DNA of 27,429 nucleotides. Source: Hydnum rufescens UP504. Lineage: Eukaryota > Basidiomycota > Agaricomycetes > Cantharellales > Hydnaceae. A program made the position numbers and the translations under genes. Below the pieces are notes generated by a model. It was given only the letters and a program-made list of their open reading frames with translations, was not told where the DNA came from and ran no database searches. This document shows, in pieces, positions 1 through 9,314 of this stretch. The DNA lies in contig MU129335.1 in the NCBI GenBank assembly GCA_014904985.1, forward strand, positions 1-27,429. Direction: 5' to 3'. Every line of letters starts with the position of its first letter. Within the stretch, counting starts at the first letter, position 1.

Positions 1-1020
1 TTACACTAGTGGCTAATATCAAGATCCATCCCTGCTCTACATCTTGTGTAATTCACTTTGATTTTCCTCCCCCTCCCCCCTCAATTTCAGCCACTTCCAC
101 ACATTCCAATTCATTCCATTTTTGGATATGGTTTGTATCATAATATTACAGGTTAATTCCACCTATTTTGGGCCCAATGTGTGGTGATTTACATTTATGG
201 TGGGGTTTTTTCTCTTTTCTGCCTGCCAAGGGAGTTGAATGTCTCAAACTCAACTGATTGAGCTGATTTTTGACATACATCTAGTCCATTATATGACTAT
301 ACTCTGTGTAAAATTTCAAGTCCATATCTTGACTGTAGGGGGAATAAATCAATTTTCAATGTCCAGACTTGTTTGGCTCATATCTCCATAAGTAATGCAT
401 GGATTGGGCTGAAATTTTGATATGACTTTCGGTCCAATAGTCTCTTAACAGGTACCAAGTTTCAGACTCGTCCGCCCAGCGCTTATTTTCCGGCAACTTC
501 CGGTAGTTCCGGTCCCCCTTGCCCAGTTCCCCCTCTTTAAGTCCATGGATTGGGCTGATTTTAGTACATAATTACTTCATGATGACATCATACTCTGTGT
601 AAATTTTCAAGTCCCCAGCTATTTTATAGGGGGAGGAAATCAATCTTTAATGTCTGAACCTGTTTGGCTCATATCTCCATAAGTAATGCATGGATTGGGC
701 TGAAATTTTGATATAATTTGCATCCCAATAGTCTCTAATCATGTGCTAGATGTCAGACCAATTGGCCTGGTGCTTATCTTCCAGCAACTTCCAGTGGTTC
801 CAGTGCTGTTTTTACTGTTCTCATTGTTTCAGGCACTAACCAATGGCCCTGGGCCTGGTTTTTTCATTGTATCAGGGTCCCTATGGGTCCATCCATCCAT
901 CCCAGGGACCATCCCCTCCTGGTCCCCTATTGGGCTGGATGGGGAAATTTTTCTTGGATGTAGTTTATTTAATTTCCACATTTAGGCTTTTTTTCAATAG
1001 CAATCAGTGTATTATGTAAC
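1..1020. repeat. First copy of an unidentified ~1 kb dispersed repeat
   Basis: The segment matches 1961-2990 at moderate identity in the same order. Shared landmarks include the pyrimidine-rich start with a CCCCCTCC run followed by a TTCCACACAT box, then a block about a sensation of 'colder' AT-rich text around GGCTCATATCTCCATAAG, and finally a CAGGCACTAACCA block near 830. Inside the copy a ~290 bp module is present twice (about 240-530 and 537-830), both with GGCTCATATCTCCATAAG. No open frame of meaningful length or recognisable transposase domain is visible. It is probably a fragment of a non-autonomous or decayed transposable element; the class is unknown. Confidence 0.7.
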
Positions 1021-1960
1021 TGGATACCATTTGGGAATCATTATATAATATTTTTCATCACCCCCAACCCAGTATGGGAATTATCCTAAATAGGAAATGA
1101 TTGGATGCAAATCCATTAAGAACCCAACTGAGCCATTGGCTGATATTAAAATGCCTGGGGTTGTCACAGCTGATGCAACAGTGGACCTGTTGCATCAAAA
1201 CATGGTAATAGTAACTTACTGTAATTGATGTGAAAAACCTACAGTAAAGTACTGTATCTGATGCAGTAAGTCTACAGCATCAGGTGGAGATATTGGGGGT
1301 ATACTGTCTCCTGTACTGTGCCTACCAGACCCAAACATTTCCAGGAATTTTCTATTCCATTTTATTTTGGGGAATCTGGCCAGATACACTGAAGTCCTGG
1401 TTGAGCTAAATACTGCAGTTCTGACCCCCAAATTGAATTGATCTAGAATGTATCTTGAATAACTCAATGAATATTTCATGCAATGCCCTGAAATTTGAAT
1501 CATACACTGTCACATACTACTACTACAGATCACAACAAAGTTTCAACAAATTGGATGACTGAGTGAATCAGGGGGAGGGGAAGATCTTGGTCATGTGACA
1601 AACACCAAAAGTCCTCAGAATGGGCTGAAATTTGGGGGCTGAGGCTCAAATAATGAGCAGGTGTGGTCTACACAAAATCAGAGTGATTGGGGCTCTGGAA
1701 GTGTCCCAACTGGAGGGTGTATTTCAGTGAAACTTGAAAATATTATGGAGACTCTGAGACTGAAGGTATAAATCTGAAATTTTGAGGGATGTTATAGATG
1801 TGTTTGGATGACCTAAGGGTGCATTTTAAAGACCATTGCATCAATAGAAGGCTCTGGGGAGGAAACTGTTGTTTAGGGGGGAGGCCTGTGGAGCACTGCC
1901 TAAATTGAGTCCAGTTAGGCTGATATCTGGCCTACACACTGTGCATATGTGTATTAAATC
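1021..1960. other. Spacer between the two repeat copies, no gene seen
   Basis: No supported coding region. It holds one perfect 11-bp hairpin: the arm TGATGCAACAG at 1171-1181, a 5-nt loop, and its reverse complement at 1187-1197. CpG is almost absent. The open frame on the minus strand at 1216-1503 has no recognisable domain and I do not support it as a gene. Confidence 0.6.
1171..1197. repeat. Perfect 11-bp inverted repeat (hairpin)
   Basis: Arms at 1171-1181 (TGATGCAACAG) and 1187-1197 (CTGTTGCATCA) are exact reverse complements around the loop TGGAC. The function is unknown. It could be part of a miniature inverted-repeat element, but no target-site duplication was identified. Confidence 0.7.
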
Positions 1961-2990
1961 AGTGGTGCAATATCAGAGCCACGTCCACTCTACATCTTAT
2001 GCAATTCACTCTTGATCTGCCTCCCCCTCCCCCTCAATTTGAGCCACTTCCACACATCCAATTCATTCCATTTTTGGATATAGTCAGGGTTATAGTATTA
2101 TAAGCTGATTCCACCCAGTTTGGGCTTAATTTAAAGTGTTTAACATTCATGGTAGCTTTTTGTTCTCTTTTCACCTGAAAAGGGAGTTGAAATCCTAAAA
2201 CTAAACAGAATAAGCTGATTTCTGGCACATATTTAGTTCATGATATGATCATACCCCAGGTAAAATTTCAAGTCCATATCTTGTCTGTAGGGGGAATAAA
2301 TTAATTTTCAATGTTAAAGCTTGTGTTCTTCATAGCTCTGTAGTTAATGGACAGATATGGGTGAAATAAAGATATGTTCTTTGTCTAAGTGGTATCTAAT
2401 CATGTGCCAAACTTCAGAATGATCCACCTGCACCTGATGTTTCAGCAATTTCCAGTGCTTCTGGTACCTATTGTCCAGTTCACTCCCTTAGAGGCCATGG
2501 ATTAAGCTGATTTTTGAGACATCATTAGTACATCATGGCATTATACTCTGTGAAGATTTTCAACTCCCCAGCTATTTTGTAGGGGGAGGAAATGAATTTT
2601 AAATGCCCAAACTTGTTTACCCTATATCTCCACAACCTGAGAACAAATTTGGCTGAAATTTTGATATGATTTGCATCAAGGGGGTCTCTAATCAGGGTCC
2701 AAATTTCAGAATGATCTGCTCAGTGCTTATTTTTCAGCAATTTCCAGTAGTTCTCATACTTTTTCTACTCCTCTTATTGTTTCAGGCACTAACCATTGGC
2801 CCTGTGCCTGGGGTTTGCACTCTATCAGGGTCCCCAGGGGACCATCTATGATCTATGGGTAAATATGTTGGATGTACTTCATCCAATTTCCACATTTGGG
2901 CATGTTTTTAAATAGGAATCACTGTATTATGTAATGGGATATTATCCAAAGTTGTTATGAAATATTATCTAATGCACCCTTCTATTGGTC
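1961..2990. repeat. Second copy of the ~1 kb dispersed repeat
   Basis: This is a direct-orientation copy of 1-1020, again with the internal ~290 bp module twice (about 2200-2460 and 2490-2760). Compared with the first copy, CpG sites are replaced by TpG or CpA. For example, the CCGGCAACTTCCGG core around 490-503 corresponds to CAGCAATTTCCAG here. The decay is uneven between copies, so they have been diverging for some time. Confidence 0.7.
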
Positions 2991-3046
2991 TATCTGATTA
3001 CCACACTTAGGGTCTTTTTACAGCAGGTGGGTTGCTTTTGAAACTG

Positions 3047-3255
3047 GGCAACTGCCGGTGTTGAGTCCTGGGTTCAATTTACTGGCAGTTGCCAGAAAAT
3101 TTTTTCCTTTGCGTGACACCACCACCACCATCTACTGAGAGCCCAGGAGAAGCCACCACACCCCAGTATAGACTGGGGTGTGGTGTTAAGGTATGTTTTT
3201 AATATTTGAGCTACTCCAGTGCACAAAGGGCAGCCTCTGGCTGCCCTTTTTGCAC
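3047..3255. repeat. Cluster of three strong hairpins
   Basis: Three inverted repeats follow one another within 210 bp. The first has 10-bp arms at 3047-3056 (GGCAACTGCC) and 3084-3093 (GGCAGTTGCC). The second has 12-bp arms at 3154-3165 (CACCACACCCCA) and 3174-3185, with an 8-nt loop. The third has 17-bp arms at 3219-3235 and 3239-3255 with one mismatch and a 3-nt loop. The first loop contains GGGTTCAATTT, which resembles part of a Pol III B box, and a T-run follows near 3265. It may be a structured RNA, a SINE-like element or a fold-back end of a transposon; none of these is established. Confidence 0.7.
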
Positions 3256-3397
3256 TACTGTTGATTTTTTTAACTAACTCGTCATCCCCCATTATAGGAT
3301 CCCCCTAAGTGCATATCCAGGGGCCCTTATCCCCTCTGGTGCCCCCTGTACCACCTCCACTGCCCCTCCAGTTGGTCCAGGGTGCCCCCTTTTTTGA

Positions 3398-3420
3398 CTG
3401 GCACTGTGAGTGCCAGCCTA
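3398..3420. repeat. 8-bp hairpin followed by CTAG
   Basis: Arms CTGGCACT (3398-3405) and AGTGCCAG (3409-3416) enclose the loop GTG. A CTAG lies immediately after (3418-3421), before an AT-rich tract. A hairpin next to CTRR is reminiscent of Helitron 3' ends, but the usual spacing of about 10 nt and the following T are missing, so I do not claim a Helitron. Confidence 0.5.
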
Positions 3421-3660
3421 GATTATATAATTATTAAATTATATAAGCACTTAAGTAATAAAGTAATTAGGTAATTAAATACTTAGGTAATATGTATATT
3501 AGGTAATATTTAATTATATCATATATTTGATTATGTTATCAAGAAATTATGTAATCCAAATATTACATAATACTATTATTGTTGTCTATTATCATGTAGC
3601 CACTTTTTGGGTGGATTACATAATTTCCCATTTAGGATATTAGGTAATTACATTTCCATA
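3421..3660. repeat. AT-rich low-complexity tract
   Basis: The tract is built from short TAATTA, TAGGTAAT and ATTATATAA words with almost no G+C. It separates the hairpin cluster from the minisatellite. No gene is visible. Confidence 0.8.
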
Positions 3661-5065
3661 TTAGGAATTGACAGGTAGGTGCATAGCAGGTGCTTTGGAC
3701 ACCCATAGCAAGTGATAGGGCAAGTCCCAAGCAAGTGCTGGAAGGTCCATAGCAGATGCTTGGATACCTATAGCAAGTACTGGGAGGTCCATAGCAGGTG
3801 CTGGGACACCTATAGCAGGTGCTAGGATACCCTTAGCAGGTACTTGGATATCCATAGCAGGTGCTGGGGCACCCATAGCAAGTGATAGGATGTCCCTAGC
3901 AAGTGCTGGGAGGTCCATAGCAAGTGCTGGGACACCCATAGCAGGTGCTAGGACACCCATAGCAGGTTCTGGGACATCTGTAGCAGGTGCTGGGACATCT
4001 ATAGCAAGTGCTAGGATACCCATAGCAGGTGCTAGGATAATCTATAGCAAGTGCTAGGATACCCATAGCAGGTGCTAGGATACCCATAGCAGGTGCTGGG
4101 ACATCTGTAGCAGGTGCTAGGATACCCATAGCAGGTGCTGGGACATCTGTAGCAGGTGCTAGGATACCCATAGCAGGTGCTTGGACACCCACACCAAGTG
4201 CTGGGGCACCCATAGCAAGTGATAGGAGGTCCCTAGCAAGTGCTGGGAGGCCCATAGCAGGTGCTGGGCCACCCATAGCAAGTGGTGGGGGATCCATAGC
4301 AGGTGCTAGGACACCCATAGCAGGTGCTTGGCCACCCACAGCAAGTGCTGGGGCACCCATAGCAAGTGCTAGGAGGTCCCTAGCAAGTGCTGGGAGGTCC
4401 ATAGCAGGTGCTGGACCACCTATAGCAAGTGGTGGGGGGTCCATAGCAAATGCTGGTGGATCCATAGCAGGTGCTAGGACACCCATAGCAAGTGCTGGGG
4501 CACCCATAGCAGGTGCTGGGACACCTATAGCATGTGCTAGGACACCCATAGCAAGTGCTGGGGCACCCATAGCAGGTGCTGGGACACCTATAGCATGTGC
4601 TAGGATCCCCATAGCAGGTGCTTGGACACCCATAGCAAGTGCTGGGGCCCCCATAGCAAGTGATAGGAGGTCTCCAGCATGTGCTGGGAGGCCCATAGCA
4701 GGTGCTGATGAGCCTGTAGCAGGTGCTGGGACACCTGTAGCAGGTGCTAGAACATCCATAGCAGGTGCTAGAACATCCATAGCAGGTGCTTGGATACCCA
4801 TAGCAAGTGCTAAGGCACCCATAGCAAGTGATAGGAGGTCCCTAGCAAGTGCTGGGGGGTCCATAGCAGGTGCTGGGACACCCATAGCAAGTGCTGGGAC
4901 ACCCATAGCAAGTGCTAGGACATTGATAGCAAGTGCATAGCAGTGCTAGGACATTGATAGCAAGTGCTAGGAGGTCCATAGCAGGTGTTTTTTTGGGCCT
5001 AGCACATGCTACAATGTCTGCATAGTAGGTGCTAGCAGGTGCTGTGAAGTCTTTGTAGCAGGTGC
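3661..5065. repeat. 21-bp minisatellite, about 65 units
   Basis: The plus-strand consensus unit is close to CCATAGCAGGTGCTGGGACA plus one base, repeated with a steady 21-bp period. Because 21 is divisible by three, the array is open in several frames. On the minus strand it reads as degenerate heptads of the type MGVPAPA, uninterrupted from 3896 to 4906; a one-base insertion near 4040 shifts the phase and the heptads resume in another frame down to 3661. Variant units recur in a larger pattern: the GGGGCACCC variant falls at 3866, 4203 and 4350, and a related variant at 4812, with spacings of 16, 7 and 22 units. More than one frame stays open, there is no start context and no flanking exon, so this is treated as satellite DNA rather than a protein gene. 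Confidence 0.85.
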
Positions 5066-5239
5066 TGGCCTGCTATCAGGAAAACCTTCAAGGGTATGTT
5101 TGAAAACCTTAAAAAAGGGCCTTCAAGGGTCAATGTAGTCTCCCTGTAGTGATTGCTGCACAACACACAATGGAAGATGAATTATGTAAGCAATGGCATG
5201 TGGTTGTACAACCAATGGTCTTGAAAGGTGACTCAGCCC
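5066..5239. other. Junction between minisatellite and decayed gene
   Basis: Short unique stretch with no supported feature. A small direct repeat of AACCTTCAAGGGT-like words lies at about 5084-5135. An ATG at 5170 opens a different frame from the downstream exon and runs out of frame, so the true 5' end of the DUF6532-like gene may have been lost here. Confidence 0.4.
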
Positions 5240-6549
5240 ATGGTTCCAGTGTGTGTGGCCTTTATGGGCAAGGATCTTGTGCTTACCCCACCATTTGTTA
5301 TTCCACAGGAAATCAGAAACTTCTTTGATGATGAGATATCTGATATGGAACTAGCTACATTGTCAGCACCAGGTACTCCTGTAGCTAATGGTATGCCCTT
5401 AAAGAGAGTCTTTGCTGTGGTGGATCTAGGAGAAAAAGATCAGTCACTTGTGCTCCAGAGCACTGAAAAGAGACTTCAAACTGTAAGTGTAGGATCCTAT
5501 TGATTGATATGGAATTTTCTCACACTTTGATCCAGCTGGGCCATGTGGAAGGAACCCCAGTACCAGCCAAAGTAGTCTCACTTTTGTGCCCAGGAATCCA
5601 TACCAATAAGTTGTTGGCATCCCCCCACCTGACTGAAAATACCATGCCCACTATTCTGGGAAATCTGGTGGGTCTCTCATTATTTGTGCCACCCATAACT
5701 TATGAGTCCCATTCATTCAAGGGGTCAAAAAGGGTATCTACTCTAGTGCACTCTTGAAATGTCCCCACCATCAGTGGTATCTTTCAGGGGTAGTAGTGAC
5801 TATCCTAGTGATGATGATAGTAATGCTGAGGCCATGTCTATGCTGAACATGAAGAAAGTCAAACTGTCACAGCTCCCTCTGAAAGATCTTAAGCACTCAA
5901 ATACCCAGCCCAGCTTTGCACTTGCAGTCTCTGCAGCCCTCTGTGATTTCCACATTCATCTGCTGAAACAGAACATGTTCCCAAATGAAGTGGATGCATG
6001 ACATCAAATTCTCAAAAGTGTCTACTGCACATGTCATGAGGAAGGGGTTGATCCATTTGAGGTTGATGAGTGCTTCTACAAAAGTGTTCACACCTTAATG
6101 TACACTGTTATCTCTGCCTAATGGTTTTCTATTCTAGATCATTCATGAGGCTTCTGGCTTCCAATTGTGGCTCAAGCAAAGAGTGCAGATCATTGTCCCT
6201 CTCCTCTACAACTTCCCTGGAAAGGACCAAAATACAGCTAAGGGAATTGTTGAAGCTGCCCTTGAATTTCAATGCTACAGGTATGAATTCTTTATGGGGC
6301 ATCCCAACATGGTAAGTCTACCTCAGTCAAAAATTTATATTTGATTGCTGATTTTGAAAGTATAGCCTCATCAGAATGGATTATGCCACCCCACAATCAC
6401 ATTGATTATAAGGACATTCTTTGAGACCAATGATGTAAAGGTTTTTGCATTCAACATCATGCCAAGTTTCATTGAGATGCCAATTGAGACAGTGGCATTT
6501 GCCCTTACTATTGTGAGCTCACTTTGGTCCTATGCTATACTGTTCAAAC

Positions 6550-7740
6550 TACATCAGGAAACCTGACAGCTGTTTTGGAGACTCTAGAGCTAACAAAGCA
6601 AACAAAACAGAACAAATGTCTTACCCTAATATTGAGCATCTAGAGCATGGATTCTGCTTTGATACTTCATATCTTTTGCCTCTTTGAGCAGCTCTGATAG
6701 CTTTGGAACTTTGTATTGTGTACAATCAAAACACTTCATTAATCACCAGAAATATAATTACATAATCATCTAGGTACTGAGAGAAAAAAGGGACCAAGTT
6801 GGGCATGGGCGGATGGGATACATACCAAGAAGGCACAAGTAGCCCAGAATAGTGTTGCTGTGAGTCAGGGTCAAAGTTAGCTCAAGCCATGGGTTGAGTC
6901 ACAAAGGGGTTACCCTGAAGTAGTGTTGCCATGGCTTGGGCTCAGAGTTGGCTTGAGCCACAAGTCAAGTCACCTGGAATAATGTTGCCATGACTCAGGC
7001 TCGAAGTTGGCTCAAGCTGTGAGTCAAGTCACCCAGAAGTTGCCCCAAAGCTGAGTTGAGCCAAACCAATCCCCAACTGAATGGTTTTCAAGTTGATCCA
7101 TCAGCTTAAGCCAACTCCAAGCACAAGTCAAGTTGGCGGAAGCCATCCAGGAGCCAAGCACAAGTGGAGTCAAGTGGAGTTGCAGCAACACTAGCCTGGA
7201 AGTTGCCCCAAAGCTGAACTAATCCCAACTGTGTCAACAAGTCAAGTTGGCAGAAGCCATCAGGACAAGTGAGGTGGAGCTGGCTTAAACTATGGGTCAA
7301 CTGGGTATCAGTTCAGTTCAACTCAGCTTTGGGGCAACTCTCAACTTACATCTCAGGCAGACTTCAAGCCTCAGTTGCAGCCACACTGGCACAAGGGCCT
7401 CAACTAGGCCTAATCTCCTGTAGGAGGCAGGGACAGGGGACAGAGCAAGAGGGGGAGGAGTGGTCAAGGGAGGGAAGTGGGTTGAACATGAACGAACAAG
7501 GAATGGATGCAAAAGTGACCAAACAATCAGCAACAGATGTGGTTTTCAAACTCCAATTGGGCATCTCTGATATGCCTAGAATTTTTCTAACACTGAAGCA
7601 AAGTAACAATGCTGAACAAAGCTGTGAAAGCTACCAAAGTAAATGATAAATTTCCAACCTAAACTTTGATGTGCTCTGGAGTTTCCAAAGTCTCCAAAGC
7701 AATATGTCTGCTCTGGAGTGCTGTCAGGTTTCCTGATGTA
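6550..7740. mobile_element. Non-autonomous DNA element with 20-bp perfect TIRs
   Basis: The 20-bp arm TACATCAGGAAACCTGACAG at 6550-6569 is repeated in exact reverse complement at 7721-7740, and weaker inverted similarity (GCTTTGGAGACT-like words) continues inward. No transposase is visible, so it would move only in trans. ATGCTATG follows the right end (7741-7748) and ATGCTATA lies at 6532-6539, a 7 of 8 match that could be an 8-bp target duplication. The left copy, however, sits 10 bp outside the TIR, so a hAT assignment is only a guess. The interior contains tandem and inverted subrepeats. Confidence 0.6.
6850..7340. repeat. Subterminal tandem and inverted repeats inside the TIR element
   Basis: A unit of roughly 58-68 bp beginning with a GTGTTGC-type word and containing GTTGGCTCAAGC-like text starts near 6853, 6921 and 6980. 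Separately, the 22-bp segment at 7038-7059 (key core TTGCCCCAAAGCTGAG) is present as an exact reverse complement at 7318-7339, and a partial direct copy lies at 7201-7217. Such internal repeats are common in fold-back or non-autonomous DNA elements. The minus and plus strand open frames here are composed of this repeat and are not supported as genes. Confidence 0.6.
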
Positions 7741-7978
7741 ATGCTATGGTATACAGATCCATGAGACTCTATCATCATGGAAGACTGGAGTTCTTGAGCA
7801 AAAGGGACAGAAGCTTTCTGCTGCAGTATACTCTCAGATCTATCAGGGCCATGTTGGCTGGATTCAGCAGTGGAAGGACAAGCCCATTTGCTCTGAAGAA
7901 TGGAAGAAAATCTCTAAGGATCTGGGTGAAGAGGCTGCATGCATGTTTCATCATTACTGTGACTGGTGTACTTACTGA

Positions 7979-9314
7979 CAATTTCAATGATTGGTATCAC
8001 TTGTAGATATGTGTCTAGCCCCACAGATCTCACAGTGCAGTTCATGGTTTTCAACACTGACTAAGCCACCTGGATTTTCTTGATTCATCAATTTTTAGTA
8101 GTCATATGAGTATGTTGTTTACATTCAGATATGGTAGCTAGATTGTAGCAATCCAGGATGTCCATAACCCCTAAAACCTTAAGACCATTTGAACCTTCCA
8201 AGCAATTACTTGGTCAGAAAATCTTTGAACCAGGGAGCCTTCTTGCTAGAGGTTTGTGAGTTCCATGGGTGTAGACTCTCATGACCCCTTGGACCAAGCC
8301 AGCAAGTTTGCTGATGAGAGAGGCAGATATAAGCAGAGGGGACAGGTTTCACAGTTTCTCACTAGGTGATGAAGATCCAGGCAAAAGTTAACTTATTTAA
8401 TCTTGGCATCTGCCATATATATGTGACTTTTGAGCCTGAACTCCCCTATGTAATACACTATATTACACATTGTCTAGATTCTGTAGCAAGTTCCCTAAAT
8501 AGACCAAGGACCCTCTGGGCTTAATGGAGCCTTCCATAATGGGAAAAGGCCAGCCAGGTCTGGAATCCATCTGAAAATAAACCTGTACCATGTGCTACTC
8601 AGGAGTTCTGGGCTAGCATATAAAAACCTGTACATTACACCCCCAACAATGATAATTCTTTCCCTCTTACCACTATGAGCCAAAAGAGCTTTTGTGAAGC
8701 TGTGTGGAAATATTCCCTGGTCAACACCTAGACCTTGTAAGATTTCTGTGGACTCAGCTTAACAACCAGCTGGCACAAGAATGAGTGAACTCTGAGACAC
8801 ATCTGACACCTACCTGAAAATATAAGGATAGCCTAACCCCTCAGTTTCTTGACACATACCCATCTTGAGGACTGGCAGCTCCTCTCATCTATCAACTAGC
8901 AACTGCTTGAGGACAGTAAAATCCTCTCTTCTGAACCCTATCCACTTGACTAGCTCTGAAATAGCTTGTCTCAAACACTCTCCTTGCCAGTGCAGATAGC
9001 TACCTATCTTAGTACTGTTCTAAAAAGCCTACAGGCATTTCCAGCTAAATAGGGAGGGGAAGTACCTGTTTACCTTGGCATATCAAGGTAAGGTTTTGAG
9101 CCCCAAACTCAAATCCTCCCTTTGGTTTCTCAAATCCTATATAGAAGAAACCCCTACAAGGACATCTCTATTTTGACCACCTTAGGTACTGCATACCATC
9201 TGCACATACCCTACTTAAGGTGCTTCAGAAAGTGGTTGGTCTGGTGTGCTTCAGCAGGACTTGAGGCTGAAGTTGTCTGAATCATGTTTCTTTGACCCAG
9301 ATACACTTGTAGTT
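7979..9314. other. Intergenic DNA, nothing recognised
   Basis: About 1.3 kb between two 3' gene ends, with low CpG and no recognisable protein, RNA or repeat. Short open frames, for example on the minus strand at 8495-8683, have no domain and no splice support. It presumably includes the 3' UTR and terminator of the minus-strand NLR near 9200-9314. Confidence 0.5.

Larger units (their letters stand above)
6513..7756 (+). other. 1.24 kb phase-0 intron carrying a TIR element
   Basis: The donor GTGAGC at 6513 follows ...FALTI, and the acceptor ATACAG ends at 7756 before IHETLSS. Both junctions are phase 0, so removing 6513-7756 rejoins a continuous DUF6532-like reading frame. Other introns of this gene are 50-65 nt. 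The extra ~1.19 kb is therefore best explained by the element at 6550-7740 having inserted into a formerly short intron. Confidence 0.65.
5240..7978 (+). pseudogene. Decayed multi-exon gene with DUF6532-like C-terminal domain
   Basis: Spliced reading suggests exons at about 5240-5482, 5536-5733 (end uncertain), ~5788-6085, 6138-6311, 6366-6512 and 7757-7978. Donors GTAAGT at 5483 and 6312 and GTGAGC at 6513 are good; the 5733/5788 junction does not keep frame and is unresolved. The second half resembles the basidiomycete DUF6532 family: a helical start around HIHLLKQNMFP, a DECFYKS segment, then QRVQIIVPLLYNF, ALEFQCYRYEFF, a MPIETVAFALTI helix and finally HETLSSWKTGVLEQKGQ. DUF6532 has no known biochemical role. 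Signs of decay are an in-frame TGA at 5999-6001 where a Trp codon would fit, the broken junction, a missing 5' end and nearly complete loss of CpG. A transposon-like insertion fills the last intron. The family assignment is from recognition only. Confidence 0.6.

Noticed and set aside
3047..3093. tRNA gene
   Set aside because: The B-box-like word lacks the final C, there is no A box at the right distance, and no cloverleaf arms other than the single stem.
3074..3292. Minus-strand open frame across the hairpin cluster
   Set aside because: No domain; it overlaps structured inverted repeats and ends at the same low-complexity region.
3398..3421. Helitron 3' end
   Set aside because: The hairpin and CTAG are adjacent without the usual spacer, and no 5' TC end or Rep/helicase coding was found.
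3896..4906. A 336-codon minus-strand protein gene
   Set aside because: Openness follows from the 21-bp period; the ends coincide with the array, more than one frame is open and no exon or start context flanks it.
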